In this document: piece after piece, positions 24,542 to 32,742 of the stretch
Position numbering within the stretch: the stretch's first letter is position 1
How the letters are laid out: each line of letters begins with the position of its first letter
Source: Chryseobacterium sp. Leaf201
GTDB lineage: Bacteria; Bacteroidota; Bacteroidia; Flavobacteriales; Weeksellaceae
Direction of reading: 5' to 3'
Length of the DNA: 46,030 nucleotides
NCBI RefSeq assembly: GCF_001421435.1
Contig: NZ_LMKA01000065.1
Coordinates: forward strand, 1-46,030
Notes under the pieces: model-generated
What the model was told of the DNA's origin: nothing
Database searches by the model: none
Seen by the model: only the letters and a program-made list of their open reading frames with translations
Program-made: the position numbers and the translations under genes

Positions 24542-25522
24542 ATGGCAGAATATACTTTTCGTGAGGTAATTGCACAGGCAATGAGCGAGGAAATGCGTAA
24601 AGACGAATCCATTTTTTTAATGGGGGAGGAAGTAGCAGAATACAATGGTGCATATAAGGCTTCAAAAGGAATGCTGGATGAGTTTGGCCCTAAAAGAATA
24701 ATCGATACACCCATCGCTGAACTTGGTTTTACAGGGATTGCCGTAGGTGCTGCGATGAACGGTAACAGGCCTATTGTAGAGTATATGACATTCAACTTCT
24801 CTCTGGTGGGGATTGATCAGATTATCAATAACGCGGCTAAGATCCGTCAGATGAGCGGCGGGCAGTGGAACTGTCCTATCGTTTTCCGTGGTCCTACTGC
24901 TTCGGCAGGCCAATTGGGGGCAACACACTCCCAGGCTTTCGAAAACTGGTTTGCCAATGTTCCTGGCCTTAAAGTAGTGGTTCCGTCTAACCCGTATGAT
25001 GCAAAAGGATTGCTGAAAACAGCCATTCAGGATAATGACCCGGTTATTTTTATGGAGTCTGAGCAGATGTACGGTGATAAAATGGAAATTCCTGAAGAAG
25101 AATATTACTTACCGATCGGAAAGGCGGATATCAAGAAAGAAGGAACCGATGTTACTTTGGTTTCTTTCGGGAAAATCATGAAACTGGCGATTCAGGCAGC
25201 TGAAGATATGGAGAAAGAAGGGATCTCTGTTGAGGTGATCGATCTTAGAACCGTTCGTCCTTTAGATTTTGATACCGTATTGGCATCAGTAAAGAAAACA
25301 AACAGACTGGTTATTCTGGAAGAAGCATGGCCGTTTGGTTCAGTATCTTCGGAAATCACTTATATGGTACAGCAGAAAGCATTCGATTATCTGGATGCCC
25401 CGATCAAGAGAATTACCACTCCTGATGCACCTGCACCTTACTCTGCAGCCTTGTTTGCAGAATGGTTCCCGAAACTTGAAAAAGTAAAAGAGGAGATCAA
25501 AAAAGCAATGTACGTCAAGTAA
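24542..25522 (+). CDS. pdhB: Pyruvate dehydrogenase E1 component, beta subunit
   Basis: Beta chain (326 residues) of the alpha2-beta2 thiamine-diphosphate E1 enzyme that decarboxylates pyruvate for acetyl-CoA formation. Landmarks are the start TFREVIAQAMSEEMRKD, the GEEVAEYNGAYK segment with the Glu that activates ThDP, DTPIAELGFTGIAVGAAM, RGPTASAGQLGATHSQ, and the C-terminal transketolase domain VISVEVIDLRTVRPLD-like stretch ending VKEEIKKAMYVK. Length matches the family. The E1-alpha and E2 genes are not adjacent, so in this genome the complex is encoded at more than one locus. It has its own promoter and terminator. A branched-chain oxoacid E1-beta is less likely given the close PdhB match. 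Confidence 0.93.
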   Translation: MAEYTFREVIAQAMSEEMRKDESIFLMGEEVAEYNGAYKASKGMLDEFGPKRIIDTPIAELGFTGIAVGAAMNGNRPIVEYMTFNFSLVGIDQIINNAAKIRQMSGGQWNCPIVFRGPTASAGQLGATHSQAFENWFANVPGLKVVVPSNPYDAKGLLKTAIQDNDPVIFMESEQMYGDKMEIPEEEYYLPIGKADIKKEGTDVTLVSFGKIMKLAIQAAEDMEKEGISVEVIDLRTVRPLDFDTVLASVKKTNRLVILEEAWPFGSVSSEITYMVQQKAFDYLDAPIKRITTPDAPAPYSAALFAEWFPKLEKVKEEIKKAMYVK

Positions 25523-25540
25523 TTACAATGATTATAGAGA

Positions 25541-25565
25541 AAAACTTCCGAAAGGAAGTTTTTTC
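25541..25565 (+). terminator. Intrinsic terminator after pdhB
   Basis: A 9-bp stem AAAACTTCC/GGAAGTTTT, GAAA tetraloop and T run. Confidence 0.93.
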
Positions 25566-25601
25566 ATTTATTATATTCATGAATAAAAGTTCAGGGGGAT
25601 G

Positions 25602-25620
25602 TAAATTTGATTTAAATTTG
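25602..25620 (+). promoter_or_regulatory. Two overlapping-register -7 boxes before kup
   Basis: TAAATTTG at 25602-25609 and again at 25613-25620, 11 bases apart (about one helical turn). The leader from the second box to the ATG is 25 bases. Confidence 0.5.
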
Positions 25621-25645
25621 CGCTTTCAAAAATAAAATTAGCTAT

Positions 25646-27640
25646 ATGGCAGAAGGTATAGAAAGCGGTCATCATTTTGACATTAAGAAGCTTTCTTTCA
25701 TTGGAATTTTAGTTTCTCTTGGGATTGTTTTCGGAGATATTGGTACTTCACCGCTTTATGTAATGAAAGCAATCGTCAACGCCAGAGAAAGCGGAAGCAC
25801 GATGCCTTTCAACGAATATATAGAGGGGGCGCTGTCCTGTATTATCTGGACACTCACGCTCCAGACTACCATCAAATACGTTATCATTGCCCTTAGGGCG
25901 GATAACAAAGGGGAAGGTGGTATTTTAGCACTGTTTTCTTTAGTCAAGAACCTTAAAAAAGGATGGCTGTATCTTATCGCTATCGTAGGAGCGGCAGCCC
26001 TGGTTGCGGATGGTGTGATTACCCCTTCGCTTACGGTGATGTCAGCTATTGAAGGTCTGGAAATATACAATCCCCACACGCCGGTGGTACCCATTACCAT
26101 TGCAATCCTGATCGTAATTTTCGTAATCCAGCAGTTCGGCACCAGTTTTATCGGGAAGTTTTTCGGCCCGGTAATGGTGATCTGGTTTCTGGTTTTAGGC
26201 GGGTTGGGCTTATCGCATCTGAGCGAGAATTTTGAGATTTTAAGGTCTTTCAATCCTTATTACGGCTATAAGCTGATTGCTGATTCACCAAGCGCTATTG
26301 TTATTCTGGGTGCTGTATTCCTTTGTACAACAGGGGCGGAAGCACTGTATTCAGACCTGGGACACTGCGGGGCAAAAAATATCAGGCTGAGCTGGGCGTT
26401 TGTCAAGATCATGCTGATTTTGAATTACCTCGGGCAGGGGGCCTGGCTGTTGACGAATTACAACAAACCCGGTTTTTCTGTGGTTAATCCTTTCTTCGGG
26501 ATCATGGAAGAGTGGATGGTTATTCCGGGCGTTATTCTGGCAACCGCAGCAGCCGTCATTGCCAGTCAGGCTTTGATTACCGGTTCATTTACCATTTTCT
26601 CTGAAGCCATGTCGCTTAACCTGTGGCCGAATCAGAAAATTGATTATCCGTCAGGCGTAAAAGGGCAGATGTATATCCCGAGAATCAACTGGGGGCTTTT
26701 GCTGTTCTGCATCATAGTGGTTCTCCATTTCAGGGAATCAGGCAAAATGGAAGCTGCTTATGGTCTTTCCATAACGGTAACGATGCTGATGACCACTGTT
26801 CTCCTGGTCTTCTGGCTGTTAAAACGCAGGGTTAATAAATTGTTGATTCTCTGCTTTGCATTGGTATATATGGCAATTGAACTCGGATTCTTCAGTGCCA
26901 ACATTATCAAATTCTTTGAAGGAGGCTGGATCACGGTTATCTTAGCCGGTTTCATCGGGGTGTGTATGTATGCCTGGTACAACGGAAGGTCCATTAAAAC
27001 AAAATTCATTAAATTCATTAAACTGGAGAATTATATCCCGATTATAAAGGATATGAAGCTTGATGAAACCATTCCTAAATACGCAACCAACCTGGCTTAT
27101 CTGAGCAGGGCAAAAAGAAATGATGAGATAGAATCAAAAATTATCTATTCCATTATTAAGAAACAGCCGAAAAGGGCAGACCATTATTTTATTCTGAGCA
27201 TTACCAATCAGGAAGATCCGTACACTTTTAAATATTCGGTGGATGAGGTACTTCCGGGTACCATTTACAAGATTAATTTCATGCTTGGATTCAAAATGGA
27301 CAGAAGGATCAATGACTATTTTGATATGGTATTAAGGGATTTAATGGCAGACGGAACCATTCCTTCACGAAGCAGCCACCCTTCTTTAAGAGCCCATAAT
27401 ATTCCGCCTGACCTGAAGTACGTTATCATAGATAATACCTATATTAACGATATACTTCTTACCGTAAAAGAGAAAATTATCCTTAATATCTATAATTTTG
27501 TTAAATATGTAGGGAGTGATGACTTCAAGGCCTGGGGGATCACTTCACATAATGTAGTGGTGGAATCTGCGCCTATGACGGAGGATTGTGTAGGGAAATC
27601 TAAAATCCAGCAGTGTGAATACATCCGTCATAACAGTTAA
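25646..27640 (+). CDS. kup: KUP/HAK/KT family potassium transporter
   Basis: Inner-membrane K+ uptake protein of 664 residues. The N-terminal signature GDIGTSPLY (30-38) and twelve hydrophobic helices up to about residue 460 mark a Kup/Trk-D type K+:H+ symporter. Other conserved pieces are KGEGGILALFSL, ADGVITPSLTVMSAIEGL and CTTGAEALYSDLGHCG. A cytoplasmic tail of about 200 residues follows. There are no frameshifts and the length is normal. It is monocistronic by spacing, with a pair of -7 boxes upstream; no terminator is seen before the Fur-family gene 67 bases on, although that gene has its own -7 box. Confidence 0.96.
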   Translation: MAEGIESGHHFDIKKLSFIGILVSLGIVFGDIGTSPLYVMKAIVNARESGSTMPFNEYIEGALSCIIWTLTLQTTIKYVIIALRADNKGEGGILALFSLVKNLKKGWLYLIAIVGAAALVADGVITPSLTVMSAIEGLEIYNPHTPVVPITIAILIVIFVIQQFGTSFIGKFFGPVMVIWFLVLGGLGLSHLSENFEILRSFNPYYGYKLIADSPSAIVILGAVFLCTTGAEALYSDLGHCGAKNIRLSWAFVKIMLILNYLGQGAWLLTNYNKPGFSVVNPFFGIMEEWMVIPGVILATAAAVIASQALITGSFTIFSEAMSLNLWPNQKIDYPSGVKGQMYIPRINWGLLLFCIIVVLHFRESGKMEAAYGLSITVTMLMTTVLLVFWLLKRRVNKLLILCFALVYMAIELGFFSANIIKFFEGGWITVILAGFIGVCMYAWYNGRSIKTKFIKFIKLENYIPIIKDMKLDETIPKYATNLAYLSRAKRNDEIESKIIYSIIKKQPKRADHYFILSITNQEDPYTFKYSVDEVLPGTIYKINFMLGFKMDRRINDYFDMVLRDLMADGTIPSRSSHPSLRAHNIPPDLKYVIIDNTYINDILLTVKEKIILNIYNFVKYVGSDDFKAWGITSHNVVVESAPMTEDCVGKSKIQQCEYIRHNS

Positions 27641-27684
27641 ATTCTTTAACACTATCGCACACTACATATTTAAATAAAAATCAA

Positions 27685-27692
27685 TAAATTTG
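27685..27692 (+). promoter_or_regulatory. -7 box (TAAATTTG) for the fur-ostA operon
   Basis: Exact match 15 bases before the ATG at 27708. No clear -33 TTG. No obvious Fur-box palindrome is seen around it. Confidence 0.5.
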
Positions 27693-27707
27693 TAGATAAT
27701 TTTTTTG

Positions 27708-28181
27708 ATGGATACGATACAAAAAGAAAAGAATATAACACTGATAAAGGACGTTTTAAGAAACTATTTATTAGAAAAAGGTTTCCGGAACACGCCCGAA
27801 CGATATACGATACTGGAAGAGATTTACAGTATGGATCACCATTTTAACGTTGATGATCTGTATCTGCTGATGCTGCAGAAAAAATACCATGTTTCAAAGG
27901 CTACCATTTACAACACCATTGAGATTTTCCTTGATGCAGGGCTGATCCGTAAGCATCAGTTTGGTGAAAAAACCCTTACTTCCTCATCTTATGAGAAATC
28001 TTATTTTGATAAACAGCATGACCACCTGGTGATTTACAAGAAAGATTCGGATAAAGAAATAGAAGAGATCATTGAATTTTGTGATCCGAGGATCCAGGGA
28101 ATTAAAGAAGCTATTGAAGAAGCATTCGGTGTAAAAATTGATTCCCATTCGCTGTATTTCTATGGCACAAAGAATGACTAA
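27708..28181 (+). CDS. Fur-family transcriptional regulator
   Basis: Metal- or peroxide-responsive DNA-binding repressor of 157 residues. The winged helix covers about 15-85 (GFRNTPERYTILEEIYSM, HHFNVDDLYLLM, VSKATIYNTIEIFLDAGLI), the family hallmark. The C-terminal dimerisation part contains QHDHLVIY with the regulatory His ligands and IEFCDPRI. The CxxC pairs that hold the structural zinc in many Fur and Zur proteins are absent, so metal choice cannot be assigned. An earlier TTG at 27705 is in frame, but the adjacent ATG is the natural start. Its stop overlaps the start of the OstA-like gene by 8 bases (ATGACTAA), indicating translational coupling. Confidence 0.93.
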   Translation: MDTIQKEKNITLIKDVLRNYLLEKGFRNTPERYTILEEIYSMDHHFNVDDLYLLMLQKKYHVSKATIYNTIEIFLDAGLIRKHQFGEKTLTSSSYEKSYFDKQHDHLVIYKKDSDKEIEEIIEFCDPRIQGIKEAIEEAFGVKIDSHSLYFYGTKND

Positions 28182-29934
28182 CCGATCATCCATAAGACTG
28201 GTTTTTGTTTTATTGGTCTTTATTTCTACGTTTGCTTTTGCACAGGACAACAAAAAACCTATGCAGAAAGACCCGTATTTTACGCCTTTGGCAGTTCCTA
28301 AAAAGAATGCTCCGCCTGCAGAAAAAGTAAAGCATATCCATTCTGATGAGCTTCGGAAAGACGAAAAGTATGACGGGAACAACTACTTTTCAGGGAATGT
28401 GCAGTTTGAGCATCAGGGTTCATTATTGAATGCTGATCTCGTGATTGTTTATGAAGGCCAGAACTTCGTGAAAGCGATCGGGAATGTAAAGCTCCAGAAT
28501 TCAGACGGTTCCGTTATCACAGCACAGGAAATGGAATATGATGGTAATACACAGCGTGGGATTGCCAGAAAAAATGTGGTGCTTACCGACCCGAAGGGAA
28601 CCGTGATTAAAACTGAAACCATGTATTATGACAGGGTTTCCAATCAGGCGTATTACAATACCGGAGGAACCATTAATGACGGGAAAAGTACCACCTATGC
28701 AAAGGCAGCTACCTATTTCCTGACCACGCGGACCATAGACCTTACCGGAAATGTAAAAATTGAAGACAAAGACTATACGCTGGAAGGCAGGAACGTGATC
28801 CAGAACCAGAATACCAATATTGTCGATATCAACGGACCGACTACAATTACCAACAGGAAAAATCCGAAGAATTATATCTTTACCGAAAAAGGGAATTATA
28901 ATATGAATTCCAAAGAAGCTTTTCTTTATAAGAATTCAAGAGTGCATTACAGTGATAAAATCCTTACCGGTGATGAAATGTACTACAATCAGCTGTCCGG
29001 CTTCGGGAAAGCCACAGGCAATGTAACACTGGATGATCCTAAAGAAAACAGATGGATAAAAGGTGGATACGGGGAGATCTTTGAGAAGAAAGACTCGGCG
29101 ATGATGACCAAAAATCCGTATGCGGTAAAAGCTTTGGAAAAAGATTCGATGTATTTTGCAGCAGACAAAATTATTTCTTTCCAGAAAACAGATCCGGCAG
29201 ATATTACCGTGAAGAAAAGTTTTCTCCGAGCTTTCAGAAAAGGAAGGTTTTATAAATCCAATGCCCAGGGAAGGGCAGATTCCATTGCTTTCAATGAAAC
29301 AGACGGTGTCCTCCATATGTACACAGACCCTGTTCTCTGGAGCAGCGGGAAGCAGGTGACCGGTGACAAAGTGGAAGCCTATTTCAATACCCAGACAGAA
29401 AGTATCGATTCTCTGAAGGTCATAGGAAATGCTTTTGCCATCAGCAAAGTGGATTCCCTTGATATGAAAGATGAATTCAATCAGGTAAAAGGAAAACTGA
29501 TGACCATTTATTATGGCGAAGACAACAATATTAGAGAAGCAAAGGTCATTGGAAATGCCCAGGCGATTACCTATTCTGACGATGTAAATACACAGACCAA
29601 AAAGAAAGAAAGGATCGGGATTTCGCTGACGTCCTGCGGGATTATTGATGCACTTTTTGAAGAAAAAGCAATTTATATTGTCGCCTGCAATATCGGTGCC
29701 ACTTCAGATACGTACCCGATGAGCAAAATAGAACCTGAAAGGCGGAAATTCCCGGATTTCAACTGGAATACCAAAGACAGAATCCTGAAATGGCAGGATA
29801 TCCTGGTTGATACCCCGAATTATCCGGAAATAAAATATGAATCCGATACTTCGCTGTATGATCAGGCCAAGGAAATTGTAGAAAAGGAAAAAGCAAAAGA
29901 AGAAGCCAAGAAACCCAAAAGGGTAAGGAGGTAA
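28174..29934 (+). CDS. OstA-like (LptA/OstA domain) LPS-export protein
   Basis: Exported protein of 586 residues. After the signal peptide (about 1-24, FAFAQ) it has OstA/LptA-type beta-jellyroll repeats: segments such as GNVQFEHQGSLLNADLVIVY, GNVKLQNSDGSVITAQEMEYD and GNVKIEDKDYTLEGRNVI recur every 30-60 residues up to about residue 480. The tail is Lys/Glu-rich (about 565-586). LptA-like proteins carry LPS across the periplasm; this long form is typical of Bacteroidota. ATG at 28162 is an alternative start (12 bases earlier), but 28174 gives a cleaner signal peptide. The overlap with the Fur-family gene suggests that LPS transport is co-regulated with metal sensing. Confidence 0.9.
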   Translation: MTNRSSIRLVFVLLVFISTFAFAQDNKKPMQKDPYFTPLAVPKKNAPPAEKVKHIHSDELRKDEKYDGNNYFSGNVQFEHQGSLLNADLVIVYEGQNFVKAIGNVKLQNSDGSVITAQEMEYDGNTQRGIARKNVVLTDPKGTVIKTETMYYDRVSNQAYYNTGGTINDGKSTTYAKAATYFLTTRTIDLTGNVKIEDKDYTLEGRNVIQNQNTNIVDINGPTTITNRKNPKNYIFTEKGNYNMNSKEAFLYKNSRVHYSDKILTGDEMYYNQLSGFGKATGNVTLDDPKENRWIKGGYGEIFEKKDSAMMTKNPYAVKALEKDSMYFAADKIISFQKTDPADITVKKSFLRAFRKGRFYKSNAQGRADSIAFNETDGVLHMYTDPVLWSSGKQVTGDKVEAYFNTQTESIDSLKVIGNAFAISKVDSLDMKDEFNQVKGKLMTIYYGEDNNIREAKVIGNAQAITYSDDVNTQTKKKERIGISLTSCGIIDALFEEKAIYIVACNIGATSDTYPMSKIEPERRKFPDFNWNTKDRILKWQDILVDTPNYPEIKYESDTSLYDQAKEIVEKEKAKEEAKKPKRVRR

Positions 29935-29971
29935 TTTTCTTTTAAAATAAAAGCTTAAAGAAGCACAGCAC

Positions 29972-30008
29972 TCACCATTTTCCATAAGGGAAATGGTGAT
30001 TTATTTTT
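29972..30008 (+). terminator. Intrinsic terminator after the OstA-like gene
   Basis: A 12-bp stem TCACCATTTTCC/GGGAAATGGTGA (one G-U pair), ATAA loop, then TTTATTTTT. Confidence 0.9.
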
Positions 30009-30083
30009 ATAAAACCGGCTTTATGACTGCTGTTCCGGAGATTTTTTTAAAATAAAAATATTTTTTTCAAATATTTATTCAAA

Positions 30084-30177
30084 ATAGGGTGAATGTACAA
30101 GCCTTATCACAATTGCGCTTTTAAACAGGTAAATATTCAACAGTTGTTGAATTGGCTTGTGTTATCCCTATGATAAG
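30084..30177 (+). other. Nested dyad, candidate structured RNA or regulatory element
   Basis: Three nested pairings are present: ATAGGG (30084-30089) with CCCTAT (30166-30171); ACAAGCC (30097-30103) with GGCTTGT (30154-30160); and hairpin ATTCAAC-AGTT-GTTGAAT (30135-30152). In addition TTATC (30104-30108), in the large loop, can pair with GATAA (30172-30176) just outside the outer stem, an H-type pseudoknot arrangement. I recognise no known riboswitch class. The strand assignment follows the downstream gene and is an assumption. Confidence 0.35.
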
Positions 30178-30277
30178 CTGATAATTTTTAATGAATGTGT
30201 ATTTTAATTCGATTTTTTATATATATTTACATCGTAATACAATTGAAATTATATTAATATTTTGTGATTTGGTGGTG

Positions 30278-30309
30278 TCGCTTACAGATTTACTGTAAGC
30301 GATTTTTTT
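30278..30309 (+). terminator. Perfect terminator hairpin in the leader of the aminotransferase gene
   Basis: A 10-bp perfect stem TCGCTTACAG/CTGTAAGCGA, 5-base loop and T7. It lies 72 bases upstream of the ATG and about 340 bases after the previous gene, which already has its own terminator. It therefore ends either a small RNA or an attenuated leader transcript. Confidence 0.85.
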
Positions 30310-30348
30310 ATTCTATCGGTTTAATTTCGGCGTTTGGCGAATGTTTTT

Positions 30349-30356
30349 TAGTTTTG
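30349..30356 (+). promoter_or_regulatory. -7 box (TAGTTTTG) for the class III aminotransferase
   Basis: TAnnTTTG match 25 bases before the ATG. A TTTG lies at 30333-30336, but with a 12-base spacer, shorter than usual. Confidence 0.4.
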
Positions 30357-30381
30357 CTGAAATTTTCAAAGAAAACAGGAA

Positions 30382-31557
30382 ATGCAAAAGGACTTTTTTA
30401 TATATCAGGCACAGACTACACAGTTTGCAGCAGGCTTCGAGGTGGAAAGAGCAGAAGGAAGTTATATCTATGGGACTGACGGCAGGAAATATCTCGATTT
30501 TGTGGCAGGTGTTTCAGCCAATACATTAGGCCATTCCCACCCTAAAATCGTCAGTGCGATCAAGGAACAGGCAGAAAAATACCTCCATGTAATGGTGTAC
30601 GGAGAATATGCCCAGGAAAAGCCGGTTGCCTTATGTAAGCTGCTGGCTGAAGCTACTCCTGATCCTTTGGAAATTACTTATCTGGTAAACAGCGGAGCGG
30701 AAGCCATTGACGGAAGCCTGAAGCTGGCCAAAAGATATACCGGAAGAGAAGAGATCGTTTCTTTTAAAAATTCTTACCACGGAAATACGCACGGGGCATT
30801 AAGTGTTTCAGGAAATGAAAACCACAAAAGAGAATTCCGGCCGCTGCTGCCGATGGTATCTTTCATTGAGTTCAATAATGAAAAGGATTTTGATAAGATT
30901 ACGGAAAGGACGGCATGTGTTATTCTGGAGACTATCCAGGGCGCAGCAGGGTTTTTAGTGCCTGCTGATGATTATTTGATCAGATTGAAAAAGAGATGCG
31001 AAGAAGTAGGGGCTTTGTTAATCTTAGATGAAATCCAGCCCGGATTCGGGAGAACCGGGAAACTTTTCTCCTTTGAGCACTTCGGAATCGTTCCCGATAT
31101 CCTGGTAATGGGCAAAGGAATGGGCGGCGGCGTTCCTGTAGGTGCTTTTATGAGCTCAAAAAAAATAATGGAAACCCTGGCACATTCCCCTAAGCTGGGC
31201 CATATTACCACCTTTGGAGGCAATCCGTTAATCGCAGCTTCAAGTTATGCTACACTAAAAGAAGTTCTGGAAAGCGGACTGATGGATGAAGTGGATGAAA
31301 AAGAAAAATTATACCGTGAACTGCTGGTTCATTCCAAAATAAAAAATATCAATGGCAAAGGCCTGATGCTGGCTGTAAATCTCGGCACACCGGCGTATAC
31401 TTTAGAGGTGGCAAAAAGATGTATGGAAAAAGGACTGATTGTTTTCTGGCAGCTGTACCGAAATGAATACATGAGAATTTCCCCTCCGCTTACCATTTCA
31501 AAAGAGGAGATTACAGAAGGCTGTAAGATTATTCTTGAGGTACTTAATGATTTGTAG
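30382..31557 (+). CDS. Class III PLP aminotransferase (aspartate aminotransferase family)
   Basis: PLP enzyme of 391 residues, class III (acetylornithine/ornithine/4-aminobutyrate aminotransferase group). Landmarks are NSGAEAID (103-110, phosphate binding), YHGNTHGAL (132-140), the catalytic Asp in LLILDEIQPGFGRTG (D216) and the PLP lysine in VMGKGMGGG (K245). The C-terminal domain is complete. The amino donor cannot be fixed by sequence alone, and no arginine or lysine biosynthesis genes are adjacent. Upstream is a 447-base structured gap with a terminator hairpin, which suggests conditional expression. A lipoprotein gene follows after 47 bases without a terminator in between, so the two may be co-transcribed. 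Confidence 0.93.
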   Translation: MQKDFFIYQAQTTQFAAGFEVERAEGSYIYGTDGRKYLDFVAGVSANTLGHSHPKIVSAIKEQAEKYLHVMVYGEYAQEKPVALCKLLAEATPDPLEITYLVNSGAEAIDGSLKLAKRYTGREEIVSFKNSYHGNTHGALSVSGNENHKREFRPLLPMVSFIEFNNEKDFDKITERTACVILETIQGAAGFLVPADDYLIRLKKRCEEVGALLILDEIQPGFGRTGKLFSFEHFGIVPDILVMGKGMGGGVPVGAFMSSKKIMETLAHSPKLGHITTFGGNPLIAASSYATLKEVLESGLMDEVDEKEKLYRELLVHSKIKNINGKGLMLAVNLGTPAYTLEVAKRCMEKGLIVFWQLYRNEYMRISPPLTISKEEITEGCKIILEVLNDL

Positions 31558-31604
31558 GAAACAAAAAAAATATCTATTTTCGCACAGTTAAAAAATAATA
31601 ACTC

Positions 31605-32675
31605 ATGAAAAAAACTATTTTCGTTGCGGGATTAGGTATTGCGACCCTTTTTGCCACACAATCCTGCAGTACTTCTATTGATGATTCTTCTTTACATACC
31701 ACTACTGTTTCTGAGGATAAATCCAATATTAAAAAAGCTATCGACGGTTTTTATAATAAATTGAATAAAATGGATGACGGAGCGCTTTCGGAATTCATTT
31801 TATACTCAATGTTCAATAATACGGCGCAGGAATTTGATGACAGCCACCTGAATAATGTAGTGGAAGGCTGGGAAAACCAGTTCGGTGACGCATTGATCGA
31901 TAATAAGTTACAGTTCGCGAACAAATTAGGGACGTATACCTATAACAATTCCAACGGAACCTGGACGAAGACGGCCAACGCTTCAGCAGTTGTGTTAAAG
32001 TTTCCTTCTGTAGCCAACTCTTCAGTGGTAGACAGTGAACTGACAATTTCTTCCTATACGGATGTTCAGACCAGCTACAATTCTGAAACAGTTTGGTTGC
32101 CTAAGACATTCAATGTTGTATTGAAGAGATCCGGGAATACCGTTTTCAGTATGGGTCTTTCCAATGTTACTTTTGATAACAGTACTAACTTCAGTATGCC
32201 GATCAGTGCCAATATCCAGATTTTTGCAGCACCTTTAACGCAGAATATTGTATGGACAAGAAGTTCATCCAAAGATTTCCAGTTTAAATATGATAATTCA
32301 GTACCTCAGGGTTCAATAAGCGAGATTATTGCCAATGTAACGCTTAAGCACGCAGATTATGCGAATATCTCTTCCAAAGATGATTTCAAAACCATTTCAG
32401 GAACGGTAAGAGAAGGGGATCTTAAGATTGTAGCCACCATGAATGTGGAAGCACTTGCGCCTATCGCAGATCCTACCGATGCGCAGATCAATAACAACTC
32501 CAAGGCGGAAGTATTCTATCTGGGACAGAAAATTGGTGATGTAGTGTATAAAACAGTAAACGGCAGCGGAGAATTCTTTATCGTTTATTTTGACGGTTCC
32601 ATGGAGAATGCAGATGTTTATGTAGGAGATTTTGAGCAGAAGATTAAAAGTATCTTTGCTGATTATTTAGACTAA
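31605..32675 (+). CDS. Lipoprotein of unknown function
   Basis: The 356-residue product has a lipoprotein signal peptide ending FATQSC, so it is probably anchored in the outer membrane. After the Cys come STSIDDSS, only weakly acidic, so surface export is uncertain. The rest is beta-rich with many Ser, Thr and Asn, plus a helical segment near 40-90 (KSNIKKAIDGFYNKLNKMDDG). I do not recognise a domain. It lies 47 bases downstream of the class III aminotransferase with no terminator between, and is followed by a strong terminator that runs right up to the next gene. Confidence 0.75.
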   Translation: MKKTIFVAGLGIATLFATQSCSTSIDDSSLHTTTVSEDKSNIKKAIDGFYNKLNKMDDGALSEFILYSMFNNTAQEFDDSHLNNVVEGWENQFGDALIDNKLQFANKLGTYTYNNSNGTWTKTANASAVVLKFPSVANSSVVDSELTISSYTDVQTSYNSETVWLPKTFNVVLKRSGNTVFSMGLSNVTFDNSTNFSMPISANIQIFAAPLTQNIVWTRSSSKDFQFKYDNSVPQGSISEIIANVTLKHADYANISSKDDFKTISGTVREGDLKIVATMNVEALAPIADPTDAQINNNSKAEVFYLGQKIGDVVYKTVNGSGEFFIVYFDGSMENADVYVGDFEQKIKSIFADYLD

Positions 32676-32701
32676 TTAACAGATTAACTCAAAAAAATAT
32701 T

Positions 32702-32740
32702 CATCTCAAAGGTTCAATTGCATCTTTGAGATGTTTTTTA
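32702..32740 (+). terminator. Intrinsic terminator ending 2 bases before the next start codon
   Basis: A 10-bp stem CATCTCAAAG/CTTTGAGATG, 12-base loop, T6 run, and then the ATG at 32743. The T-tract occupies the place of the next gene's ribosome binding site. Confidence 0.88.
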
Positions 32741-32742
32741 TT

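Larger units (their letters stand above)
29935..30381. other. 447-base gap with structured elements
   Basis: Contains a terminator (29972-30008), a nested dyad element (30084-30177), a very AT-rich stretch, a second perfect terminator hairpin (30278-30309) and a -7 box (30349-30356) before the aminotransferase gene. No convincing protein-coding frame was seen. Confidence 0.6.
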
